NCBI RefSeq assembly: GCF_030440515.1
Contig: NZ_CP076543.1
Span: forward strand, 3,997,501-4,061,500
Direction of reading: 5' to 3'
From: Streptomyces xanthophaeus
GTDB taxonomy: Bacteria > Actinomycetota > Actinomycetes > Streptomycetales > Streptomycetaceae
DNA length: 64,000 nucleotides
The first letter of the stretch is position 1, and each line of letters begins with the position of its first letter. The notes beneath the pieces are model-generated. The model searched no databases and was not told the origin of the DNA. It worked only from the letters and a program-made list of their open reading frames with translations. Shown one piece after another: positions 7,508 to 14,125 of this stretch. Made by a program: the position numbers and the translations under genes.

Positions 7508-7915
7508 TCAGTCCTCGTGCGTGTAGTAGCGGTAGAACGCCGCCGCACCGACGCCCGCGGCGACGGCGAGGCCCACCACCACGGACTTGAGGATCGACTG
7601 GTCGGTGAGGCTGTGCAGATAGCCCGCCGCGATGCCGCCGAAGGCCCCGTAGGCGGCGGCGTGGACCTCGCGCATCATCCGGGGGCCGACCCTGGCCAGG
7701 CCGAACATGATCCCCGCGAAGATCACGCCGCACAGGATCCCGTAGAAGACGTTGGCCGTGGTCACCGGACCCGCCTGGCGCTCGATGAAGGCGGCCCAGA
7801 CTCCGTAGACGAGTCCGAGGAGCACAGGCCCCACGAACGCGCTCTTGTGCAGATGGGTCCTGCTCGCCGCCTGCCGCTTCTGCCGCCCGAAGGCGCTGGG
7901 TGCCGCATGTGCCAT
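7508..7915 (-). CDS. Integral membrane protein of unknown function
   Basis: This 135-residue protein has about four hydrophobic segments: FVGPVLLGLVYGVWAAF, VFYGILCGVIFAGIMFG, a central Ala/Gly-rich helix (AAAYGAFGGIAAGYL) and VVVGLAVAAGVGAAAF. A basic N-terminus (FGRQKRQAASRTHLHK) precedes the first. The start is the ATG at 7915, which has GAGGAG upstream; an in-frame upstream codon at 7969 would add a Gly-rich, probably non-coding stretch. It lies 66 bp downstream of the RidA-family gene on the same strand and could share its transcript. No function can be assigned. Confidence 0.7.
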   Translation of the reverse strand: MAHAAPSAFGRQKRQAASRTHLHKSAFVGPVLLGLVYGVWAAFIERQAGPVTTANVFYGILCGVIFAGIMFGLARVGPRMMREVHAAAYGAFGGIAAGYLHSLTDQSILKSVVVGLAVAAGVGAAAFYRYYTHED

Positions 7916-7981
7916 GACGGGCTCCTCTCTCCCATCATCCAGGGCACACCCGCCGCCCCCGGGCGGCAAGTGGATCAGCGG

Positions 7982-8380
7982 TCAGGGCGTGCGCACGGCC
8001 ACCGCGTCGATCTCGAAGAGCATGTCGGGCAGGGCCAGCGCGGCGACGCCGATCAGCGTCTGGGCGGGCAGTTCCGTCCCCCAGGTGGCGTGCAGCTGCT
8101 TCAGCAGGATCTCCAGCTTCCGCTGGTCGTGGCCGACGATGTACGTGCCGATGCGGACCACGTCGGAGGGACCGAGGCCGACGGCCGCGAGGGCGGTACG
8201 GAGGTTGGCGAAGGCCCGCTCGACCTGGTCGGCGAAGTCCTCGGAGACGACGTGGCCGTGCTCGTCGGAGCCGTACTGGCCGGCTATGAACACCTGCTCG
8301 CCGGGTGCGGAGACGATGTGGCTGTAGCCGTAGCCGGTCGGGGTGTGGAGTCCTGCCGGGTTGATGATGCTGCGCGTCAC
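7982..8380 (-). CDS. RidA (YjgF/YER057c/UK114) family protein, atypical active site
   Basis: RidA proteins are small trimeric enzymes; the well-studied ones deaminate reactive enamines and imines. This 132-residue protein has the family shape, with the FADQVERAFANLRTAL helix, the VVRIGTYIV strand and a final strand ending FEIDAVAV. In active RidA (Rid1-3) the segment before the last strands carries PAR(S/T), whose Arg binds the substrate carboxylate. Here the segment reads PAQTLIGVAALALPD, so Arg is replaced by Gln. It may therefore belong to a Rid subgroup without imine deaminase activity. It is downstream of an Rrf2 regulator in the same orientation. Confidence 0.85.
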   Translation of the reverse strand: MTRSIINPAGLHTPTGYGYSHIVSAPGEQVFIAGQYGSDEHGHVVSEDFADQVERAFANLRTALAAVGLGPSDVVRIGTYIVGHDQRKLEILLKQLHATWGTELPAQTLIGVAALALPDMLFEIDAVAVRTP

Positions 8381-8400
8381 TGCCGAGCTCCCTTGTTCCG

Positions 8401-8424
8401 TGTCCGTGTCCGTGTCCGTGTCCG
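8401..8424. repeat. Hexamer microsatellite (TGTCCG)x4
   Basis: Four head-to-tail copies of TGTCCG lie in the gap between the Rrf2 gene and the RidA gene, followed by three GTGCG units. The array covers most of the RidA leader. Length changes here by slippage could alter spacing between any promoter and the RidA start, but no function is evident. Confidence 0.7.
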
Positions 8425-8458
8425 TACGTGCGGTGCGGTGCGGTGCTCCGTGGCGCGG

Positions 8459-8953
8459 CTACCGCGCGGCGAGCCAGGCGCGGAGCCGGTCGGGGGCCCG
8501 GGGAGCCTGCCGTTCGGCCTGCTGCCGGATCTCGTCGAGGTTCTGGGCCGCCAGCGCCCTGCGCCAGGCCAGTTCGGCCCGGGTCATGGCGTGCGCGATG
8601 GCGCAGTCGGCGGCGTACCCCTCCGGGACGGAGTCCGCCGGTCCGCCGGCCCCGGGCCCCTGCCGGCGGATCTCCGCGCACCGGAAGGCCTCCTCGGGGC
8701 CCTCGACGGCGGCGACCACGTCCATGAGCGAGATGGCGTCGAGGGGGCGCGCCAGCCGGAAGCCGCCCCGGGGGCCGGGGGTGGACGTGACGATGCCCGC
8801 CCGGGCCAGCGCCTGGAGCTGCTTGTTGAGGTAGGCCGCGGGCAGATCGTGCCACGCGGCCAGCCGCGCCGCCGACACGGCCCGGTCCGGACCGGCCCAG
8901 GCCAGGTTGACGCAGCTGTGCAGCGCCCACTCGACGCCCTCGCTCATCTTCAT
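8459..8953 (-). CDS. Rrf2 family transcriptional regulator
   Basis: This 164-residue protein has the Rrf2 winged helix: GVEWALHSCVNLAW, the recognition region LPAAYLNKQLQALARAGI, and the wing GPRGGFRLARP. In Fe-S members three cysteines follow the HTH. Here only C92 and C117 (plus C14 within the HTH) are seen, so it may not bind a standard cluster. A near-perfect 19-bp dyad at 8957-8975 sits immediately before its start and is a likely self-operator. The RidA-family gene lies 78 bp downstream and is the probable target. A divergent membrane protein gene shares the upstream region. Confidence 0.85.
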   Translation of the reverse strand: MKMSEGVEWALHSCVNLAWAGPDRAVSAARLAAWHDLPAAYLNKQLQALARAGIVTSTPGPRGGFRLARPLDAISLMDVVAAVEGPEEAFRCAEIRRQGPGAGGPADSVPEGYAADCAIAHAMTRAELAWRRALAAQNLDEIRQQAERQAPRAPDRLRAWLAAR

Positions 8954-8956
8954 ATT

Positions 8957-8975
8957 CTGGATATTAAATGTCCAG
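8957..8975. promoter_or_regulatory. Dyad operator upstream of rrf2-like gene
   Basis: The dyad reads CTGGA-t-ATT-A-AAT-g-TCCAG. All bases pair except one position per arm. It begins 4 bp before the Rrf2 start codon and lies about 100 bp before the likely start of the divergent membrane gene. Its position and symmetry fit autoregulation by the Rrf2 protein. Confidence 0.5.
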
Positions 8976-9072
8976 GATTACTGGCGCAAGGGTGCCACGC
9001 CGCGCGACGGTCCACCACCCACCCGCAGCAACACCGCTCGCGCCCGGCCCCGCGTCCGCTTTCCCTGGTGAC

Positions 9073-9900
9073 GTGCGCACCATCCTGTCGACGGTACTCA
9101 TCGTGCTCGTGGCCCTTCTGGTGCCCGCGAGCGCCGTCGCGTACTGGGCCGACCGCGAACTGGGCAACGCCGACCGGTACACCGCCGCCATGTCCCCCCT
9201 CGCCGAGAACGCGAAGGTGCAGGAGGTCGTCGTCACCCAGGTCACCCGCGCCCTCGCCGGCCAGATCGACGCGGGCCCCTTCCAGATCGGCGTGGACACC
9301 CTCCTGGGCGAGGCCCTGCACTCCTTCGCCGGCACCTCCGCCTACCGGACCGCCTGGGACGCGGCCAACCGCGCCGCCCACGCCGCGTTCCTCGACGCAC
9401 TCACCACCGGCCACGGCGACGCCCTCACCATCGACCTCGCACCCGTCATCGCCCAGGTCAGGGGCGACCTCGTCGCAGACGACGTGCCCTTCGCCGACCG
9501 CATCCCGGTGACCCACCTGACCGTCAAGGTCATGGAGTACGACAACCTCGGCGCTCTCCGGAAGGGATTCCACATGCTCCAGATCGCCGGCATCTGGCTC
9601 CCCGTACTGACCCTGGTCCTGGCCGCGGCGGCCATCGCCGTCGCCGTCCACCGGCGGCGCGCCGTGATCGCCACCGGGGTGGGGCTGGCGGTCGGGGCCG
9701 GGCTGCTGTGGCTCGCGGTGGACGTGTGCCGCCGGCTCACCCTGGACGATCTGCCCGCCGACATCGACCGGCCCGCCGCCGGGGCGGTGTACGACGCCCT
9801 CACCGCGTACCTGCGCACCACCGCCTGGGTGGTGCTGGTGATCGGGCTCGCCGCCGCACTTGCCGCATGGGTGATGGGCCGACTACGCCACACCCCATAA
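9073..9900 (+). CDS. Integral membrane protein of unknown function
   Basis: This protein of about 275 residues has an N-terminal membrane helix (LSTVLIVLVALLVPASAVAYW). A large extracytoplasmic domain follows, starting WADRELGNADRYTAAMSPLAENAKVQ and ending near residue 170. Three more membrane helices lie at the C-terminus. This layout is common in Streptomyces conserved membrane proteins. The GTG at 9073 was chosen because it puts the helix at the N-terminus; an in-frame ATG at 8968 would overlap the Rrf2 dyad and has no ribosome site. A FUSC membrane protein follows 82 bp later. The function is unknown. Confidence 0.7.
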   Translation: MRTILSTVLIVLVALLVPASAVAYWADRELGNADRYTAAMSPLAENAKVQEVVVTQVTRALAGQIDAGPFQIGVDTLLGEALHSFAGTSAYRTAWDAANRAAHAAFLDALTTGHGDALTIDLAPVIAQVRGDLVADDVPFADRIPVTHLTVKVMEYDNLGALRKGFHMLQIAGIWLPVLTLVLAAAAIAVAVHRRRAVIATGVGLAVGAGLLWLAVDVCRRLTLDDLPADIDRPAAGAVYDALTAYLRTTAWVVLVIGLAAALAAWVMGRLRHTP

Positions 9901-9982
9901 GCTCGGAAGGTACCAACACACGCAGAACCACGCAGAAGATCACAGAAGAACCGATTCGCGAGCGGCGGGCACGGAAGCGGGA

Positions 9983-11977
9983 ATGAGCACCGAACGCACC
10001 GAACACATAGCGTCGCGGCGAGCCCGGCACCATCCGCTGGCTCCGCCTTCCTGGCTGCTCAACGGGCTCAAGCCCAGTGCCGCACCGATCCCGTGGGCCG
10101 CCGTGGCCCGGGCCTCGGTCGCGATGTCCGTCCCGCTCGCCGTCGGCTTCGCCCTCGACGAGCCCGAATACGGCGCGCTCGCCTCCATGGGCGCCCTCGC
10201 CGGAGTCATCGGCGACACCGCCGACGCCTACCGGATGCGCGTCCTGAACATCGCCGTCCCCCAGCTCTTCGGCGCCGTCGGCGTGGCGCTGGGCACCCTG
10301 GTCTACGGGCACGGCTGGCTGGCCGTCGGCGTGCTCACCCTCATCGCCCTCGTCTCCGGAATGATCTCCTCCATCGGCACGGTGGCTTCCGTGTCCGGAC
10401 TGCTCCTTCTGCTCAACGCCGTGATCGGCGCCGGCCTGCCGCTGCCCGAGCCCTGGTGGACGGCCCCGCTGCTGCTGAGCGCGGGAGGCCTGTTCGTCCT
10501 CGCGCTGAGTCTGCTGGGCTGGCCGCTGCGCCGCCGGCAGCCCGAACGCACCGCCGTGGCCGACACCTACCGGGCCCTGGCCGACGCCCTGGAGGCCGCC
10601 GGCGGACCCGGAGCCCTCTACGACGAACGCCGGCAGCAGGTCACCCACGCCATCAACCACGCCTACGACCTCGTGCTCGGCCGCCGGGCCCGGGTGCACG
10701 GGCGCAGCCCCTCGCTGGTGCGGCTGCTGGCCCAGCTCAACGTGGTGATCCCGCTGGTGGAGGCCGCGCCCGCCGCACACCTGCGCGGGCGGCCGCTGCC
10801 CCCCGAGATCCCGGCGGCCGTACGGGACCTGGCCGACGCCGTCGAGGAGGGCCGCACCGGAACGCCCGTACTGGGGCTGCCCGCGGCGCACACCCCGGCC
10901 GAACGGGCCGTCGACGCGGCCCTGCGCCATGCCGCGAAGACCGTGTACATCGCCCGGCCGGACCTGGACAACGTGGACGACCGGCTCGGGCGGCCCGCCG
11001 CCCTGCGGGTGCGCGCCCGGCGGGCGGTGCGCGACATGGTGCTGTCCCGGGCCTCCTGGCGGTACGGGCTGCGGCTCGCGCTGTGCATCGGGATCGCGCA
11101 GTCCCTGGTGTCGGTGATCGAGTTCGAGCGGTCCTACTGGGTCGCGCTGACCGTCACCTTCGTCCTCAAGCCCGACTTCGGTTCGGTGTTCTCCCGGGCC
11201 GTACTGCGCGCCCTCGGCACCGCCGGCGGACTGGTCGTCGCGGCCGCCGTGCTCTCCGAGGTGCCGCGCGGCTGGTGGGACGTCCCGGTGATGGTGGTGC
11301 TGGCCGGGCTGATCCCCGCCTTCTCCGTCAAGGGGTACGCCTTCCAGACCGCCGCGATCACCCCGGTGATCCTGCTCCTCTCGGACCTGCTCAACCACCA
11401 GGGCTTCGACCTGATCCGCCCCCGGCTGGTGGACAGCCTGATCGGCTGCGCGATCACCCTGGTCTTCGGGTACCTGCTGTGGCCCGAGAGCTGGCACACG
11501 CGGATCGGGGACCGGCTCGCCGACACCGTGGACGACGCCGCCCGCTACGTGGAACGGGCCTTCGCCCCGGTCGCCGGCGAGGCCGCGCTCGCGGCGGCGC
11601 GGACCGCCCGCCTCCAGGCCCGGCGGCGCATCTACCGGGACCTGTCGGGCGTACGCAGCGAGTTCCAGCGGGCGCTGACCGAGCCGCCGCCGACCGGGGC
11701 GCGGGCCGCCGCCTGGTGGCCGCTGGTGGTCGCCGTCGAGCGGATCGTGGACGCGACCACCGCCGCGCGGGTCCGCGTCAACCATGGCGCGGCCCCGCCC
11801 CCCGCCGACGACGTCGAGTCGATCGCACGGCAGCTGCGCGAGCTGGCCGTCCGGGTCCGCAGCAGCACCGTCCCGGTACGGGTCGACGCGGGGCCGCCGG
11901 GCGACGCGGCGAGCGTGCTGGCCCCGGTCCACCAGGAGATCGCGGCGGCCCTGGCCATCGCCCGGCCGGAGTCCTGA
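9983..11977 (+). CDS. FUSC family inner-membrane protein
   Basis: This 664-residue protein belongs to the FUSC/YccS group, relatives of fusaric acid resistance and aromatic acid efflux proteins. It is built from two similar halves. Each has a cluster of membrane helices (about residues 35-170 and 360-495) followed by a cytoplasmic helical region (180-350 and 500-660). Typical motifs are EPEYGALASMGALAGVIGD in the first half and ERSYWVALTVTFVLKPDFGSVFSRAV in the second. It probably exports small toxic organic compounds; the substrate is unknown. The ATG at 9983 is preceded by GGAAGCGGGA. It stands alone on its strand before a lipoprotein gene. Confidence 0.85.
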   Translation: MSTERTEHIASRRARHHPLAPPSWLLNGLKPSAAPIPWAAVARASVAMSVPLAVGFALDEPEYGALASMGALAGVIGDTADAYRMRVLNIAVPQLFGAVGVALGTLVYGHGWLAVGVLTLIALVSGMISSIGTVASVSGLLLLLNAVIGAGLPLPEPWWTAPLLLSAGGLFVLALSLLGWPLRRRQPERTAVADTYRALADALEAAGGPGALYDERRQQVTHAINHAYDLVLGRRARVHGRSPSLVRLLAQLNVVIPLVEAAPAAHLRGRPLPPEIPAAVRDLADAVEEGRTGTPVLGLPAAHTPAERAVDAALRHAAKTVYIARPDLDNVDDRLGRPAALRVRARRAVRDMVLSRASWRYGLRLALCIGIAQSLVSVIEFERSYWVALTVTFVLKPDFGSVFSRAVLRALGTAGGLVVAAAVLSEVPRGWWDVPVMVVLAGLIPAFSVKGYAFQTAAITPVILLLSDLLNHQGFDLIRPRLVDSLIGCAITLVFGYLLWPESWHTRIGDRLADTVDDAARYVERAFAPVAGEAALAAARTARLQARRRIYRDLSGVRSEFQRALTEPPPTGARAAAWWPLVVAVERIVDATTAARVRVNHGAAPPPADDVESIARQLRELAVRVRSSTVPVRVDAGPPGDAASVLAPVHQEIAAALAIARPES

Positions 11978-12062
11978 CCCGCCGTCGCCCCGCCCGGGAC
12001 CGGCGTCCCCCGAATGGGTCGCCTCCCGGGCCGGGCGGGGGCGGACGGGGCAGCATCGGAGC

Positions 12063-12767
12063 ATGCGCCGCGTCGTCCCTGCCGTGATGGTCCTCGCCGT
12101 ACTCCTGGCGGGGTGCGCCGATGTCGAGGGACTGCAGAGCGACGGCGACCTCGGCACGGTGCACGCCCCGAAGAGCCTGTGGAAGGACATCCGCCCCGAC
12201 CCGCCCGCCCCGGACCAGAAACCGGGCACGGCCGCCGTCGTCCCCGGACTGCCCAAGGTGGCCGGCCTGGACATGCGCGGGGTGGACGCCCTGTCCGTCG
12301 TACGCGCCGACATCACCTCCGCCGCCGAGCAGGACGGCGGGACCGGCCGGCTCGTCGACCCGCGCGCCGTCCGGCGGCTCGCGCTCTGCACACAGGCTGT
12401 GGACGGCGGCCCCGGCTGCCCGGTGCGCCCCGCGGTCCTGCACGACCTGACGGGCAACGGCCGGGAGGAGCTCATCACCGCCCTGGACGTCGACGGCCGG
12501 GTCAGCGAGCTGCGCGTCTACACCGTCCAGGACGACGGGAACATCGCCCGGATCCTGTCCCGGCGCGCGGTGCTGGAGGGCGTGGAGGTGGCCGCCGAGC
12601 ACCTGGCGGTCCGCGAGCCCACGACGAACCCCCACTACGTCGCCGTCTCCGACTACGTCTGGGACCCGAAGGCCGGGATCATGAACCTGTCCCAGCTCAC
12701 CCTCGACGACTGCCCGGGGCTCACACAGAACCCGTCCGGCGGGGACGCGGCGCGATGCGCGCGCTGA
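12063..12767 (+). CDS. Lipoprotein paired with sensor kinase
   Basis: This 234-residue protein starts with a signal peptide and lipobox (VLLAGC, Cys18), so it should be anchored on the outer face of the membrane. The mature part includes LHDLTGNGREELITALDVDGR, an FG-GAP-like segment, and a Cys pair (LCTQ...GCPV). Its reading frame overlaps the start of the sensor kinase by 13 bp, so the two are translationally coupled. The pairing resembles CseA-CseC in the SigE system, where a lipoprotein modulates a kinase. Here no sigma factor or response regulator lies between them. A signal-modulating role is an inference. Confidence 0.8.
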   Translation: MRRVVPAVMVLAVLLAGCADVEGLQSDGDLGTVHAPKSLWKDIRPDPPAPDQKPGTAAVVPGLPKVAGLDMRGVDALSVVRADITSAAEQDGGTGRLVDPRAVRRLALCTQAVDGGPGCPVRPAVLHDLTGNGREELITALDVDGRVSELRVYTVQDDGNIARILSRRAVLEGVEVAAEHLAVREPTTNPHYVAVSDYVWDPKAGIMNLSQLTLDDCPGLTQNPSGGDAARCAR

Positions 12768-14044
12768 GCAGCCTGCGCTGGAAGATCGCGCTGACCACCA
12801 CCATGGTGTGCTGCATGGTCGCCGCCGCGCTGGGCATCCTGGTGCACAACGTGGTCGCCCGGCAGATGGTCGGGGAGGTCCGCAAGGCCGCCGCCGCCGA
12901 GCTGGAACACGCACTGGGCCACTACGAGTACGGCACCGCGCACGGAGACGTGAACGCCGTGTTCGACCCTCCCGGCCTTCCCCGGCGGCTGCGCGAGCTC
13001 GTCGCGAGCGGCCAGACCGGCAGCATCGTCGGCGAAGAGGCGGGCAAACCCGTCATGTGGGCGGCCGGACCCGCCGACGGCAAGGCCCTCGCCGTCTGGC
13101 TGCCCTTCGGGAGCACCCGCGAACGGCTGCGGGACATCGACACCGCGATCCTCGCCTCCGCGATCCTCGCGGCCGGGCTGGTGGCGCTGGCCGGCCTCTT
13201 CCTCGCCGACCGGATCAGCCGGCGGCTCTCCGCCACGGCCGCCGTGGCCCGCCGGATCAGCGCCGGGGACCTGGACGCCCGGGTGAACCTCCGGGCCGAG
13301 GGGGACGATCCGGGGCCGGGCCGCTCCCGCGACGAGGTCCAGGACGTGGCGCACGCACTGGACTCGATGGCGAGCTCGCTCCAGGGCCGGCTGGAGGCGG
13401 AGAAGCGCTTCACGGCGGATGTCGCGCACGAACTGCGCACCCCGCTCACCGGTTCGCTGGCCGCGGCGGCGCTGCTGCCCGAGGGCCGCCCCAAGGAAAT
13501 GATCAACAACCGGCTCAAGGCCCTGCACCTGCTGACCGAGGACCTGCTGGAGATCTCCCGGCTGGACTCGGGCGTCGAACGGGCCGACCTCGCCCGGGTG
13601 GAGCTCGGCCGGGCGGTGGAGCGGGCTGTCGCCGCGGTCGCCGGCGGGGGCGGGACCGCGCCGGAGGCGGGACCGGCCGCTTCGGTACGGGTGGTCCAGG
13701 ACATGGTGGTGGTCACCGACCGGCGGCGGCTGGACCGGATCCTGGCCAACCTGCTGGTCAACGCAGGCAAACACGGCAGGCCACCGGTCGAGGTGACTGT
13801 GGAGGGGCCGCTGGTGGTGGTCCGCGACCACGGGCCGGGCTACCCGCCCGAGCTGATCGAGCAGGGCCCGCAGCGGTTCCGTACCGGAGACCCGGGCCGC
13901 GGGCGCGGTCACGGCCTGGGACTCACCATCGTGATGGGGCAGGCGGCCGTGCTGGAGATCGTGGTGGGCTTCGCCAACGCGCCCGACGGGGGCGCGGTGA
14001 CGACGCTCCGGCTCCCCGTCGGCAGGGTGCCGCAGGGGAATTGA
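12755..14044 (+). CDS. Sensor histidine kinase (orphan)
   Basis: This 429-residue membrane kinase has two helices (residues 9-31 and 131-151) around a short extracytoplasmic sensor domain, then HAMP (about 152-210) and HisKA with FTADVAHELRTPLTG (H225). The HATPase domain has LANLLVNAG (N box), RDHGPGYP (G1) and GHGLGLTIV (G2). All catalytic motifs are present, so it should autophosphorylate. It overlaps the preceding lipoprotein gene by 13 bp and is followed by a palindromic hairpin. No response regulator gene adjoins it. The only regulator in the window is NarL-type (56420) and is not the expected partner of a HisKA kinase. Confidence 0.9.
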   Translation: MRALSSLRWKIALTTTMVCCMVAAALGILVHNVVARQMVGEVRKAAAAELEHALGHYEYGTAHGDVNAVFDPPGLPRRLRELVASGQTGSIVGEEAGKPVMWAAGPADGKALAVWLPFGSTRERLRDIDTAILASAILAAGLVALAGLFLADRISRRLSATAAVARRISAGDLDARVNLRAEGDDPGPGRSRDEVQDVAHALDSMASSLQGRLEAEKRFTADVAHELRTPLTGSLAAAALLPEGRPKEMINNRLKALHLLTEDLLEISRLDSGVERADLARVELGRAVERAVAAVAGGGGTAPEAGPAASVRVVQDMVVVTDRRRLDRILANLLVNAGKHGRPPVEVTVEGPLVVVRDHGPGYPPELIEQGPQRFRTGDPGRGRGHGLGLTIVMGQAAVLEIVVGFANAPDGGAVTTLRLPVGRVPQGN

Positions 14045-14074
14045 CCGGCTTGAGCGGATTCGGCAGCTTGAGCC

Positions 14075-14112
14075 CCCGAGGGGCGTGTTTCACGTGAAAC
14101 ACGCCCCTCGGG
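14075..14112. terminator. 38-bp perfect palindrome: terminator hairpin containing parS
   Basis: The 38 bases from 14075 to 14112 are a perfect palindrome (19-nt arms, no spacer). It lies between the convergent ends of the sensor kinase (+) and PhoX-like (-) genes, 30 and 13 bp from their stop codons. As RNA it would form a long GC-rich hairpin typical of a Streptomyces two-way terminator. Its centre is an exact parS site. Confidence 0.7.
14086..14101. other. parS site (ParB-binding), perfect palindrome
   Basis: TGTTTCACGTGAAACA matches the canonical bacterial parS consensus in all 16 positions. It is extended symmetrically by GC-rich arms into the 38-bp palindrome at 14075-14112. Streptomyces chromosomes carry about two dozen such sites near oriC, so this supports an origin-proximal location. 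Confidence 0.9.
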
Positions 14113-14125
14113 TCAACTGGCGCGG

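Noticed and set aside
8401..8424. The TGTCCG repeats as a regulatory switch for RidA.
   Set aside because: No promoter element could be placed against the array, so phase variation is only speculation; it is listed as a repeat only.
8968..9072. N-terminal extension of the membrane protein gene to the ATG at 8968.
   Set aside because: There is no ribosome site, the start would overlap the Rrf2 dyad, and the extra 35 residues are Pro/Ala-rich and precede a natural N-terminal helix.
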